The notes below the pieces were generated by a model, which was not told where the DNA came from, did no database searches, and worked only from the letters and a program-made list of their open reading frames with translations. Below, piece by piece: positions 34,386 through 45,336 of a stretch of DNA of 64,000 bases. Source of the DNA: Serripes groenlandicus (Eukaryota; Mollusca; Bivalvia; Cardiida; Cardiidae); assembly GCA_031761405.1 (NCBI GenBank), contig JASEVX010000013.1, positions 34,042,458 through 34,106,457 on the forward strand. The letters are read 5' to 3'. A program made the position numbers and the translations under genes. Every line of letters starts with the position of its first letter. Positions within the stretch are counted from its first letter, which is position 1.

Positions 34386-34591
34386 TTAACCTTTCCCATT
34401 TGAGAACGAATTTTTGACAAATCTGCAACGGACGAATTTTAAAAAAACATTGTGACAAAAGGAGCAATCACTTATAGTGAGCAATTTCACATTTCAACAA
34501 AATGTTTTCATAGTTATCCAATAAAGACACTTTCGTTTTTGAATATTATTTATATTTTGGTCTAGCTGTTTTCAAATTAAGAAATTGTTAA
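34386..34591 (+). mobile_element. MITE-B, decayed copy
   Basis: TTAACCTTTCCCATTTGAG at the left, CTGCAACGGACGAATTT, and an imperfect centre GAGCAATCACTTATAGTGAG. The right terminus is lost. Confidence 0.7.
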
Positions 34592-34837
34592 TAACTTGGC
34601 AAAAGGCAACGAACCGTGGCTCAGGAAAACCTACCTTAGCGTATTCACTATACATACATTTTACGTTCACACTTTGCATTCAGACAATCCCATCCAAATG
34701 ACGAATACTTATAAGAATTTCATCGAGTTCTTCTGTGATAACCAATGTTTACTTATCTATGTATATGCTGTTTTAGATTAATTAACGCCGCTTTCAACAC
34801 ATTTCTCAGTATGTAACAATGACTACTGGTCCCTTTG

Positions 34838-35059
34838 TCCCGACACCACATAGTCAATCGTAATGCTAACCCGACACCACAGAGTCAATCGTAATGCTAA
34901 CCCGACACCACAGAGTCAATCGTAATGCTAACCCGACACCACAGAGTCAATCGTAATGCTAACCCGACACCACAGAGTCAATCGTAATGCTAACCCGACA
35001 CCACAGAGTCAATCGTAATGCTAACCCCACACCACAGAGTCAATCGTAATGCTAACCCC
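34838..35059. repeat. 31-bp unit x7 inside SINE-3
   Basis: CCCGACACCACAGAGTCAAT followed by CGTAATGCTAA, nearly identical in seven copies. It expands the SINE-3 segment that appears once elsewhere (for example about 37732-37753). Confidence 0.95.
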
Positions 35060-35111
35060 ACATAATGAGTGTATAGGAGGATAAGAAATGTCTTCCAGTT
35101 TTAAAGTATAT

Positions 35112-35358
35112 CGAGGGCTTGGCGTGAAACGGTTGTAACTAAAAACCTATTTTGAAAACCCTAGTTTAGGGGCAATTTTTACCCCTTTGTAAACAATGCA
35201 AATTCAGATGCCATCGCTCAGAACGAGTAATGGCACCTAAATTTCTATTGTTTACCAAGAATAAAAGATTTAACGTTTATAAAGACATTATGGAGAGGTG
35301 ATTAACCTTGGTAACAAAATACCAATTTTAGTTACAACCGTTTCACGCCAAGCCCTCG
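35112..35358. mobile_element. MITE-A copy 3
   Basis: CGAGGGCTTGGCGTGAAACG to CACGCCAAGCCCTCG, 247 bp, flanked by ATAT at 35108-35111 and 35359-35362. Removing it with one ATAT restores AAAGTATATGGTATGACC of SINE-3. Confidence 0.93.
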
Positions 35359-35415
35359 ATATGGTATGACCTGGCACGTGATCGAATCAGCGACCTCGAG
35401 CACCACAGGCGGACG

Positions 35416-35541
35416 GATGCTGATCTGGTCGATACATTAAGCAGATGTCTATCGCCGCAGCTGCATTTTGGGGGCATTTTGAGAAAAAATGTGTAGGCAC
35501 GTGACTACAGTGCCTAAAGGGAGCTATGCCCCTGCTTATAG
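35416..35541 (+). mobile_element. Element E 3' fragment
   Basis: CTGATCTGGTCGATACATTA, GCAGCTGCATTTTGGGGGC and GGGAGCTATGCCCCTG match the right third of the copy at 33453. Confidence 0.85.
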
Positions 35542-35984
35542 CAAATGCCCAATTGTTATGTGTTTCTTTTTTGTCGACGCAGGGCCTTATATTCATGTAT
35601 GAATATTTTTTTTATTATCGATATGTCAAAACGTGATTAATTACCGATTCATCATTGTAGCTGGGTACCATTCAAACACGAGACGATGTTGACTTCCAAT
35701 CTAACAAGGATTCAACGAGAATGGCATACAATCAAAGTAATTTTGGAACTGTTTCAGGAAAATATACACCAAGTTAAAAATGAAGCATTAGTTATATTTG
35801 TATATATAGTGTTTTTTTATTGATATGAATTTAATGCAGTTATAAACGTCTTTTTGATATATATCTGCTATGCCAGTTCACATAACGTATGTTTCTCTGA
35901 CTGTCTCGAATATGTTCTCTACACGAAATTCTTCCAGGCAACTGGCTGCCATTCAAATAGACAAATCAGCCCTTTCGTGTAAAC
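35542..35984. other. Unassigned non-coding stretch
   Basis: AT-rich. A short SINE-like TCTTCCAGGCAACTGGCTGC lies at 35931-35950. No other feature. Confidence 0.45.
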
Positions 35985-36355
35985 CGACTCGGTTGTGTAG
36001 AGGTAGAGCGTCCGCTTCTCGTGTGCGGGATGCCGCAGTTTGAATCCCCGGCCGGGTCATACCAAATACTTTAACCCTTCCCCTCATATATGTGTTCCAC
36101 TTCTAGTCATAGGTTATCCATTCAATTAAAGAGATTTTCTATTTAGATATATGTTCAAAGTCGTCTGCTGCAGAATTGTCGTATGAGGGAAATGGTTAAT
36201 TAAACAAGGTAGTAAAGACTTCCCTCCTAGAAGCTCAGGACTGGCTGGTGTCAAGATTAATGGACGAGTAAGTACTGGTATCTTACCCAGGAAATGTTGT
36301 GATATAACTGAATAAATGCACAAAGCTACGTAAAATACCAAACACTCATTGGTGT
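35985..36355 (+). mobile_element. SINE-3 interrupted by short MITE-B
   Basis: Head GACTCGGTTGTGTAGAGGTA with GCAGTTTGAATCCCCGGCCG (B box) and GGGTCATACC. Interrupted at 36071, resuming with GGACTGGCTGGTGTCAAGAT, AGTACTGGTATCTTACCCAG and GTAAAATACCAAACACTC. Confidence 0.85.
36071..36199 (+). mobile_element. Internally deleted MITE-B (129 bp)
   Basis: TTAACCCTTCCCCTCATATA jumps straight to GTTCCACTTCTAGTCATAGG and runs to GAGGGAAATGGTTAA. The left subterminal arm and central palindrome are gone, but both TTAA borders remain inside SINE-3. Confidence 0.88.
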
Positions 36356-36469
36356 TAGTCGAATGACGCTTGTGACCGCCCAGTACTTTAAATATTACAT
36401 CGAGTTCGTCGTATATCCCTTACAGAAAATATAAGAATAGCAACTTTACTTGTGTCTGGTCATGCAAAT

Positions 36470-36686
36470 TTAACCCTTTTCCATACAGACGCATTTTAAC
36501 GCATCTGTAGCAGACAACTTCGGGAAACATTATGACAAAACGAGAAATTGCTCATGATGAGCAATTTCTCATTTTACCAAAATGTTTTCAATTTAATTTT
36601 AATTATTACACTTTCATCTACATAAATATTTCATATGCGCTTTCAAATCGTCTGTCGAAGATGTGTTATTTGTGGGAAAGGGTTAC
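36470..36686 (+). mobile_element. MITE-B, older subtype
   Basis: TTAACCCTTTTCCATACAG to GTGGGAAAGGGTTAC. The centre GAAATTGCTCATGATGAGC with its complement is a perfect palindrome. Confidence 0.88.
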
Positions 36687-36985
36687 GTGATGCTTTAGCC
36701 ATGAACATGCTATAATACCCACCCAAATCTCACGACGAAACGGTTCATACATAATGACAAACGGAAACAAATCCCATCCAAACAAAATAACAACAAAAGA
36801 GAACCTTTTTTTTGCCAAGCAATATCTCCGTATTTCTGTAGACTTTGGGCGTTGTACGCAGCAATCGAAAACTGATATTATTCTAGATTAATCCGCCAGA
36901 TAACAGCCAGCTTGAACAAAAACATTTAAGCCGTGTCTGGTGATCTCGAGTCTTACTGGCTCTTCGTTTTGGCAACATTCTGTAT
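36687..36985. other. Unassigned non-coding stretch
   Basis: No feature recognised before the 57-bp array begins. Confidence 0.5.
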
Positions 36986-37365
36986 CAGATCAACGAACAA
37001 CAGGTCGTTTTTTCTGTTTGTATGTTTTTTTGTATGTTATATCACAGCTACGAACAACAAGTCGTTTTACTGTTTGTATGGTCTTTTGTATGTTTTATCA
37101 CATCAACGAACAACAGGTCGTTTACTGTTTGTATGGTTTTCTGTATGTTATATCACAGCTACGAACAACAAGTCGTTTTCCTGTTTGTATGATATTTTGT
37201 ATGTTATACAACATCGACGAACAACAAGTCGTTTTTCTGTTTGTATGATATTTTGTATGTTATACCACATTGACGAACAACAAGTCGTTTTCTGTTTGTA
37301 TGATATTTTGTATGTTATATCACATTGACGAACAACAAATCGTCTTTCTGTTTGTATGATATTTT
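36986..37365. repeat. About 57-bp minisatellite, about 6.5 units
   Basis: CGAACAACAAGTCGTTTTTC, TGTTTGTATGATATTTTGTA and TGTTATATCACA recur. The 131-codon forward frame through it changes phase between units (NNKSF..., then TTSRF..., then EQQVV...), so it is not a conserved peptide. Confidence 0.92.
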
Positions 37366-37633
37366 GATTGATTGATTGATAAATTGGGGTTTAACGCCGT
37401 TTTCAACAAATTTCCAGTCATATCACGGCGACCTACTCATATGTTTCCTGGTTTTCTCACACCAGTACTCCACACAACATACTTTCCAAGCAACATGCTG
37501 CTTTTCCACCCATTGGTGAAAGAAGAATGACCATATTGTCACAGTGACTTTTGTCAATCGTCGGAAAAAATGTTGGCCGAGCTAGGGTTCGAACTCACAA
37601 CCCATGCTACCGACTGAGCTACCTGGGCTCGGC
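37366..37633 (-). mobile_element. SINE-1
   Basis: Inserted at the end of the 57-bp array. GATTGATTGATAAATTGGGG tail at the left, reversed B box (AGGGTTCGAACTCACAAC) and A box (GACTGAGCTACCTGGGC) at the right. The body is shortened by small deletions. Confidence 0.88.
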
Positions 37634-38050
37634 TGATGCCGCTTTTTGCGCCGCTTTCATCAATTTTTCATTCATACGAGTGCGTTACCAGTTACCAGTT
37701 ACCAGTTCTACCGGTCCATTTACCCTGACACGAACAAGTCATTCGTAATGCTAACCCCACAATCCTGAAAGCCAAGGAAGGAAAATAATTAATACAAGTT
37801 TTAAAGTCTTTGGTATGACTCGGCCGGGGATCGAGCGTGCGACCACACGAATTCGAGCCAGTCGGGTCATCCTAAATATTTAAAACATGGTAGAAATGGC
37901 TGTCCTCATTGGCGCTCAGGGGTGCGGGGTTAGCATCACGACTGACTGGATTGTGTCAAGATAAATGGACTAGAAGTACTAAGAAACGCCGTGATAAAAC
38001 TGAAAATTGTTGAAAGCGGCGTAAAACTCCAAAGCACTCAAACAATCAAC
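37634..38050. mobile_element. Head-to-head pair of SINE-3 copies
   Basis: 37634-37850 is SINE-3 on the minus strand (GCCGCTTTCATCAATTT to GGCCGGGGATCGAGCGTGCG). 37853-38050 is SINE-3 on the plus strand (CCAGTCGGGTCATCC to GCGGCGTAAAACTCC). Each lacks part of its head at the junction. A GTTACCA x3 microduplication lies at about 37683-37706. Confidence 0.78.
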
Positions 38051-38143
38051 CATGAGTGGTAGACGAAAGAAGCTAGTCACGATTACATTGTTCAATCAAT
38101 GAAAACAATAATGGTGTAGTGGGGATTCGAAAAGCTGCTTGTA

Positions 38144-38518
38144 CATATATGCTTTCTCATTCTCATGCACAACACATTCGTCTTCCACCAACGGGCCAAC
38201 AGTCTCTGAGGAAATGCAGCCAGTTGCTTGAAAAATCTGTTGTGTGGAGCACTTGTGTTTGAAAGCCAGGAAACACATGAAAAGGTGAAGGCGCAGCCGT
38301 AGTATGACGGCGTTAAACATCAATCAATCAATCAATCAATCAATCAATGTCATGCACAATACATTCGTATCCACCCATGCGCTAACCGTCTATGCGGAAA
38401 TGCAGTCTGTTGACTGGAGTACTTGTGTGTGAAAGCCAGGAAACGCATGCGTAGGTGTACGCGCCGACGTGATATGACGGCGTTAAACATCAATTAATCA
38501 ATCAATCAACCAATCAAT
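38144..38518 (+). mobile_element. Two consecutive truncated SINE-1-type copies
   Basis: Copy one (38158-38347) and copy two (38350-38518) both begin just after TCATGCACAA, share GGAAATGCAG, GTGAAAGCCAGGAAAC and GACGGCGTTAAACATCAAT, and end in AATC runs. A third TCATGCACAATA follows the second at 38520. Confidence 0.82.
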
Positions 38519-38555
38519 CTCATGCACAATATTTACCAGACTCATGGCGAACGGA

Positions 38556-38789
38556 AAACGGATTTTGCAGTATGTAGACGCGTTTTCTCGCATCCGCAGC
38601 AGCCGACTTTTGAAAACATTCTGGAAAATTGATAAATTGCTCATAATGAGCAATTTATCCATTTGCCACAATGCTTTCAATTTCATTTAATAATTATACT
38701 TCCCTTTAAACGAGATTTTCCTAATTTATGACGGTAATGTTTTCAAATTCGTCTGCTTCAAATTTGCTGTATGTGGGGAAAAGGGTTAA
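38556..38789 (+). mobile_element. MITE-B, older subtype
   Basis: The left end is worn (TATGTAGACGCGTTTTCTCG). The centre AAATTGCTCATAATGAGC is palindromic. The right end is GTGGGGAAAAGGGTTAA. Confidence 0.82.
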
Positions 38790-39074
38790 CTGGTCTGTAA
38801 TATTCGCTTACAGTCATGGGCGCCTATCCTACAATGGGTTTGACGGCACGACGAATGATATGTTACAGAGGATTTGGATGTATATCAATCAGTTTGGCCG
38901 CAGTGTGGTTTTTAATCATCTTTTGTGTAGTCACCATTGATATACTCGAGCCAAGCCAAGAAACTATCATCCGGACGAATGATATTGTTTGCTCTAAATA
39001 TAGATGTAAACATAAACAATCAACTATACCTGTACCACAGTCCGCTGGCACAACAACAAATCCTACCTTATGTT
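38790..39074. repeat. Unassigned stretch with one isolated 60-bp satellite unit
   Basis: GATATTGTTTGCTCTAAATA, then a TAGATGTAAACATAAACAAT block at 38980-39022, matches the 60-bp array that starts a kilobase downstream. The rest is unassigned. Confidence 0.7.
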
Positions 39075-39305
39075 TGTTTGTGTGTTTGATTTATTTTGGT
39101 TTTACGCCATTTTCAGCATTATTTCCGTTATATCACGGCGATAGTTCACTTATTCATGATCCCTGGGTAGACAAACCAGTACTAGGCTAGAAAATGTGCC
39201 TTGCCCAAGGGCACTCCAACGTGACCGGCATGTCACGACTGGGGATCTAACCCGGGACACCCGGTTTCAAATCCCTGACGCTAGACACTTAACCATGGCG
39301 GATTA
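39075..39305 (-). mobile_element. SINE-2
   Basis: Tail side GGTTTTACGCCATTTTCAGC at the left, CTAGAAAATGTGCCTTGCCC in the middle, reversed B box (GGGGATCTAACCCGGG) and A box (CTAGACACTTAACCATGG) at the right. Diverged from the copies at 47665 and 55708. Confidence 0.87.
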
Positions 39306-39329
39306 AACCCTTCTCTATGTATAAACAAA

Positions 39330-39480
39330 CATTACGGTTATGCTTTTCAGGTATGAATGTTTGTTTATGTGTGCAATACGAATCTAGTACATCTATATAA
39401 TCAGGACACACACTGTTTGCTGATCTAAATATAGATGGAAACATAAACACACGACGATAATCAGGAGACACAATGCCGTA
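39330..39480. repeat. Two outlying 60-bp satellite units
   Basis: GGACACACACTGTTTGCTGA, then a CTAAATATAGATGGAAACAT block and GAGACACAATG match the main array beyond 39965. Confidence 0.75.
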
Positions 39481-39964
39481 GTTCACGACGAACCCGAGTT
39501 CCGACTAGAGTTGCACGGGTTCCTCATGAACGGCAAGAGTTTTAACCCTAGTGACGTCATATGAACTTCTGACCCCGACTATTTGCAACCCTGTTTCAAG
39601 CGAAAGTTAGAAGAGTTCCAAAATGGAGGAGTGTGGCATTTCTTGATGCTGGTGTGTAAATAATCCTAAAATACGAACCTCTGAGTTCAGTAATCAGTGA
39701 TGTTTTTATCTGTAAGGCAGATAAATAAGGATTTGTTTAATTGGGCCTTGCAAATAATTGCGATCTGTAATTTAGACAACAAGAAAACGAGCTTTCTGGT
39801 GTCGATAATGAAATAAGTGGGTACAACACGGAGGCTTCCATTTTGAATTTTGACTCCAGCGTGGAGCTGTGCGTTCACGAAAACCAAGTGTCAGCGCATG
39901 CGCAATCGACACACGTGCCCCCTGACCCTACCCTCCTCGAGTTCGTCATGAACTTAGCCATTGT
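39481..39964. other. Unassigned non-coding stretch
   Basis: No repeat or gene recognised. Confidence 0.5.
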
Positions 39965-41085
39965 TTGTTGATCTAAATGTAGGTATAAACATAAACAATC
40001 TACTATAATGCGGACATACCATATTGGCTGATCTAAATATAGGTGTAAATATAAACAATCTACTATGATGCGGACACACACTATTGGCTGATATAAATAT
40101 AGGTGTAAACATAAACAATCTACTATAATGCGGACACAACCTATGAGCTGATATGAATATATATATATAAACATAAACAATCTACTTTAATGCGGACACA
40201 CCCTATTGGCTGATATAAATACATGTGTAGATGTAAACATGAACAATCAACGATTATCAGGAGACACAATGTTTGCTGATCTAAATATAGATGTAAACAT
40301 AAACAATCTACTATAATGCGGACACACCGTATTGGCTGATATAAATATAGGTGTAAACATAAACAATCTACAATAATGCGGACACAAACTATTCGCTGAT
40401 ATAAATATAGGTGTAAACATTAACAATCTACTATAATGCGGACACACCCTATTGGCTGATATAAATATAGATGTAAACATAAACAATCTACTATAATGCG
40501 GACACAAACTATTCGCTGATATAAATATAGATGTAAACATTAAAATCTACTATAATGCGGACACACCATATTGGCTGATATAAATATAGATGTAAACATT
40601 AAAATCAACTATATTGCGGACACACCCTATTGGCTGATATAAATATAGATGTAAACATAAATGATCTACTATAATGCGGACACACACTATTGGCTGATCT
40701 AAATATAGATGTAAACATAAACAATCTAATTTAAACAGGACACATAATGTTTGGTGATCTAAATATAAATAGAAACATAAACGATATACTAGAATGCGGA
40801 CACACACTATTGGCTTATCTAAATATAGGTGTAAACATAAACAATCTACTATAATGCGGACACAATCTATTCGCTGATATAAATATAGGTGTAAACATTA
40901 ACAATCTACTATAATGCGGACACAGACTATTGGCTGATCTAAATATAGGTGTACACATAAACAATCTACTGTAATGCCGAAACAAACGATTGGCTTATCT
41001 AAATATAGATGTAAACATAAACAATCTACTATAATGCGGACACAAACTATTGGCTGATCGAAATATAGATGTTAACATAAACATA
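39965..41085. repeat. 60-bp minisatellite, about 19 units
   Basis: CTGATATAAATATAGGTGTA, AACATAAACAATCTACTATA and ATGCGGACACACCCTATTGG. Because the unit is 60 bp, minus-strand frames give a 20-residue peptide repeat (SRLFMFTPIFISAN...). Units with indels break it, so it is not called as coding. Confidence 0.95.
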
Positions 41086-41418
41086 TCAGAGATGGATTTA
41101 TCTAAATATCTAAATGTAAATATAAACTATTAAAGAGATTTAATAAAAATAACAAATAAACTGTCAATGTTGTCTGTGCTCAGAAATCAATTTTGTGCTC
41201 GAAACAAGATTTCTGATTGGTCAATTTCGAGACTTAATTTGATTCTGACAAATTTGATACATGTACTTGGGCATAAAGTATAATTACAGATTATAGCTTT
41301 ATAATTTTGGAGTCAGGATAGACTAACATTTAAGATAACTCGATATATACCAACTTGCGGCAGCGCACTAATGTCGTTAGTATAATGTAAGAAATAATAT
41401 AAATCCCATGAATTTATC
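41086..41418. other. Unassigned non-coding stretch
   Basis: AT-rich; no feature. Confidence 0.5.
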
Positions 41419-41510
41419 AACTCTTTCCTATTTGTAGATTGATTCATTTTCGCCGTATTTACAACATACCACTTTTGAAAACATTGTTGAAAAATGAGAA
41501 ATTGCTAACA
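41419..41510 (+). mobile_element. MITE-B left-half fragment
   Basis: CAACTCTTTCCTATTTG, then CACTTTTGAAAACATTGTTG and AATGAGAAATTGCTAACAAT. It stops at the centre. Confidence 0.55.
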
Positions 41511-41764
41511 ATGCAACTACATGTACGACTAATCACCATTTACCAATAATCTTAGTTTTAAGGGAATACATTGAATAGTTTTGTATGATTGTCCGGGCTA
41601 GAAAGTATGCGTTTGATAAAAGGGACAGACGAACAGACAAATATGCAAACTTTTGCGCACATAGGGGATAAAACAATCACTGCTAAACACATTTACCTAG
41701 CGTCCCAAGTGTACTTTCCCACAGACAGACGAATCTTGTAAAATATACTGTAGATGAATTGTGT
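41511..41764. other. Unassigned non-coding stretch
   Basis: No feature recognised. Confidence 0.45.
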
Positions 41765-41870
41765 ATAAGTAAATATTTTATTATATTGACATGTGTCAAA
41801 ACAATGATTCAAAAAGTAATAACACCGGCCCCATGGGCCTATAAGTCACTTTCAAAAGAAAAATAATTAA
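41765..41870 (-). mobile_element. Non-LTR retrotransposon or SINE 3' end, copy 1
   Basis: Reverse complement reads GACTTATAGGCCCATGGGGC, then a TCATTGTTTTGACACATGTC block and ATAAAATATTTACTT. It matches 46360-46493 on the other strand. Confidence 0.7.
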
Positions 41871-41907
41871 GAATTAAAAAAAAAGAAAACATACAAAAAA
41901 AAAAAGA

Positions 41908-42940
41908 ACAAAAATGGAAAACGTGTTGTGTTCGTTCTACTTCATAACGACACTATTAAATAGACAGATATAGGCGGTACCATTCGAAAACATCCATTGT
42001 ATAACATTAAACAATGGGAGTGAATAATCATAAGGCGTATTTTCTCCTTTAAGCTTGTGTGGTTAAATACCAAAGGCATAATATGCTCATCACGGGATTC
42101 GAACGCGGTATCTTTGGTACGAGAGGCCGACGCTCTGCCACTGTCTTCCACAATTGTTACTTTTGAAAGACACTCGGCGTGTTTAATATAAAACATATAT
42201 ATGTAAAAAATATCCAGTTGTCATTCTTATGAATGCGAAACCGACAGACATTTACTAAATCCTAATTTGAACAAAATGGACAAACATATAACAGTGTTCT
42301 CTTTTGGAAAAGTCTTCACATTGTCGATGATGTTTTATAATGTTCATAATGTATATGTGTACGTTTATGTATTTCTCATTAGGACCGTATAGACACAACA
42401 ATCTCCCTTGCATACGTTCATTCACTCGAACATGCACTGACTCACTCACTCACATACACAATCATTCGTTAGTGTCTTTGCTTGTCATTGTTTTTAACTG
42501 TGTTTGAATATACATATGACTACATGTTCTTTACATTTCGTTTCTATAAAGGACTTTTAGTTATATAGTATTACTTAACATTACGATAACTTTATTGTTA
42601 TGTGATTTGGTGGACAGCGAAACTTCCGCTCTTTTTCTTAAACAAATTAAAAAAACTGGAGCATAGCCTAGCTGTCCATTATCAAAAATACACATATTGT
42701 ACACTTATTCTTTAGACACAGTGGGAAAATGTTTCAGTTAACGTTTTCATTTATTTGCTGACGAGATCTCATTCATAATTATACGTACTTATATTGACTT
42801 TTAATATCTACCTCATTTTTCCTTTGGAGATACAGTTTCTAGAATGGATGTTTTCGAATGGTACTGCCCATATCTGCCTAGCTAATAGTGTCGTTATGAA
42901 GTAGAACGATTCCAACACAACACGTTTTTCCATTTGTGTG
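41908..42940. mobile_element. About 1.03-kb element with about 90-bp terminal inverted repeats
   Basis: The left 41908-41999 (GGAAAACGTGTTGTGTTCG, TCTACTTCATAACGACACTA, GTACCATTCGAAAACATCCA) is complementary to the right 42842-42940 (TGGATGTTTTCGAATGGTAC, TAGTGTCGTTATGAAGTAGA, AACACAACACGTTTTTCC). The interior has a reversed tRNA-like segment (GGGATTCGAACGCGG, CGACGCTCTGCCACTG, 42092-42141) but no transposase-sized frame. The flanks are low-complexity and I cannot read a target duplication. Unknown DNA transposon group, or an inverted duplication. Confidence 0.75.
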
Positions 42941-43485
42941 GCGATTGTGGTAACAATAGCCATTGTACTATGACACAAGAAGAACACTATATAGGGAGAT
43001 TCGGCAGTACGTCAGAAATGCTTAATTGAAAACGTTTACCGCCAAATAGTTTCATTTCTACAGAGACATGTTAAACAATATTAATGTCAGTGCTATTTTG
43101 GTACATAATTGATACTAAGATTTTAAAACTATCGAACTAAGATGTAATTGAGTTAACAAATGTAAACATTAGCCTTCTTCGTGTCTGGAGACAGAGACTA
43201 TTACTGCGCGAGACATGCCGCCCATTGAGGAGTGACGTAGTAAGCAGGTAACCCGACGTTTGGTTGGAAAAACAACCTCCATTGTAAATAGAGCGTGAAT
43301 GGAATTTTGATATAAAGGCAGGTAATTCAGAAATCATTATATTATTCTTAGATTCTATGTAGATTCTACTATAAAGTTATATTTTGTAACCGAAGTAATA
43401 TAGAGTTGCTGAGATGTTTTCTTGAAATAGTTTATATAATTGAAAATAACTGATAGTAATACTTGATGTTTCTTCTTGTAAGATC
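42941..43485. other. Unassigned non-coding stretch
   Basis: No feature recognised. Confidence 0.5.
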
Positions 43486-43719
43486 ATGACAATGGATACT
43501 CGGATCATACGTTTGAGAAGAAAAAGCAGGCATCACCTGCTTGTGCCGGAATTCCCATACAATAAACCTTCTAACACAAGTTATAAACAGGATAGCGTCT
43601 GTATGTGTGGAAGGTTTAATCAAAGCACTGAAAGTGCTCACATCAAGGGGCTAACTGCAGATAACATTTGGACATGGATTTACCGATCCCAAAAGTCTAA
43701 CTTGAACACTTTACACTAG
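43486..43719 (+). CDS. Possible small open frame, unidentified (77 codons)
   Basis: ATG at 43486 to a TAG at 43717-43719. The product starts MTMDTRIIRLRRKSRHHLLV, is basic at the N-terminus, and has two cysteines in a VCMCGRF stretch. No signal peptide, membrane segment or known domain. It lies in a stretch free of recognised repeats, which is the only reason to list it, and it could be a random frame. No promoter, splice or polyadenylation pattern ties it to a gene. Confidence 0.2.
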   Translation: MTMDTRIIRLRRKSRHHLLVPEFPYNKPSNTSYKQDSVCMCGRFNQSTESAHIKGLTADNIWTWIYRSQKSNLNTLH

Positions 43720-44264
43720 CAATTTGTTAGTTAGCACTTTATATCCATATATTAAATGATAAAGGAGTAAAGCAAAACACTGTAAACACAGTTTGATGGT
43801 CTATCGATATACTAAAAGTTGGCATACATATGCGCATCTGCTATCTGGATAGTTTCTGCTTAGCACACCTCCTGGTTTACAATGGATTTTTAGCCGTGTC
43901 TTTTTTTAATGCAATTAACACATATACATTTCATATCAAAATCACAATAACCTAACAATGATAATTATATTGAGAGTCCAATTTTACTTTCAAAGCAGAA
44001 ATAAAATCCTGTGTTATCTACATTTTCTTCAGCGTGCAATGACTGAAATATTGTTAAAAGCGACGTAGAACATCATACACACGATTTAATCATTTCTTAG
44101 TGTTTCACAACGCATAGGTGAATAGTTTTAAATGCATTGCTTTTGAATTCATTTTAAATACCAACATTTTGAAAGAGTTTATTGCAGCGGTGTTAAATGA
44201 CAATTGCACCACTGATATCGGCAATTTATAAGACAAAAAATATTTTTCTTATAATTTTTTTTTA
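43720..44264. other. Unassigned non-coding stretch with a SINE-tail fragment
   Basis: GACTGAAATATTGTTAAAAG and CGACGTAGAACATCA at 44041-44077 resemble a SINE-3 tail. The rest is unassigned. Confidence 0.45.
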
Positions 44265-44345
44265 TCTGTCCAGAGCGGGAATCGAACTCAAGTCTCCCGT
44301 TTCACGGCCGAACATGCTAACCGCTACGTTACGCGCGGCCACTTT
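44265..44345 (-). mobile_element. tRNA-like sequence (SINE head or tRNA pseudogene)
   Basis: On the minus strand the order GTAGCGGTTAGCATG (A-box-like) and GAGTTCGATTCCCGC (B box) is spaced like a tRNA. The acceptor ends do not pair, so a functional tRNA is unlikely. No SINE body follows. Confidence 0.5.
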
Positions 44346-45336
44346 GATGGATTTCATTTATAACATAATTATAAACCAATACACGAGTTAGCAAAATATT
44401 TAGTATTGAAACGTTTTATCTTGATAAAAAACAAATGTCATTTAAATCATTTGTTTTATAACTGGGACTTGACTATCTTATTCCGTCTGCTGGGGTTGTT
44501 CAGGTTAATTTTGGTTGAGAATTTGATGTATTTACCTAGGAATCTAAAATGAAAAACTCTAGTATTCCTGATTATCAGAAATACTGATAATACATTTTAT
44601 TCGAAAGGATTTTTGGAAATTACGACGCCTAGGCTCACTTGCACATTTATCGTATATATGTTATATTTTGTCAACTGTTTATTTTATTATCATTTAAATA
44701 ATTTGAATGATTGAGTATATATGTTATCATTGGGACTCATTTATCTTAATTTGTTTTTGAGTCGGAATCGAAAAGTTGCCTTTACTCCATTCGATTTACA
44801 ATATTTAGGAATTACCAATGAACTTTACGCGCGATCAAGTATGTTGAAAGCGTAGAAATACATTTTAATTATTAATCATGTAATTCATATGTTTTAACAT
44901 AAAATTTCTTTCGAGTTATTCCTTTTGGGTTAGCGATGTCGAATCAAATCAATTTTCGGCTTCATATGTCAACAAGTTACCGCATTTTGATTTTTAGACA
45001 GGAACTATTGGCGGTACAAGATGACCAACATGGAAATTAGCTGGCAACAGTCATTTCATTTTTAACACAATATTCCACAAATCATCCACTTTCATTGACA
45101 TTATGTACGATCTGCAACCACCAATACATCTATATGAAGTCGAGATGGTGTTCAGAAACGGAGAGCTGATGTAGAAAGACAGATGTGAAGTAATTCAATG
45201 CCGATATCGTAAAACGCCTGTCTAGATTCCAGTCTCAAAATGATGCGTCGTTTCGAAAATTAGCTACTATAGCAATTGACTCTAAAGAGCCCCTTCCTAA
45301 AAATGAGAAGTTAGACGAATATGTGCATTTCTTACT
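44346..45336. other. Unassigned non-coding kilobase
   Basis: AT-rich, no recognised repeats or frames. Confidence 0.5.

Larger units (their letters stand above)
34788..35415 (-). mobile_element. SINE-3 with internal 31-bp expansion and a MITE-A insertion
   Basis: Minus-strand SINE-3: tail side ACGCCGCTTTCAACAC at 34790, body with an expanded tandem array, then TTTTAAAGTATAT at 35099. It is interrupted by MITE-A and resumes GGTATGACCTGGCACGTGAT with a head remnant. Confidence 0.8.

Noticed and set aside
36933..37328. 131-codon forward frame with repeated CLYDILYV-like peptides
   Set aside because: The peptide repeat changes phase between units, so selection on a protein is not supported.
39875..40807. 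Minus-strand frames encoding a 20-residue repeat
   Set aside because: The 60-bp unit keeps phase by length, but indels break it into four pieces in different frames and there is no leader or gene context.
44265..44345. Functional tRNA on the minus strand
   Set aside because: Box spacing is tRNA-like but the acceptor ends do not pair.
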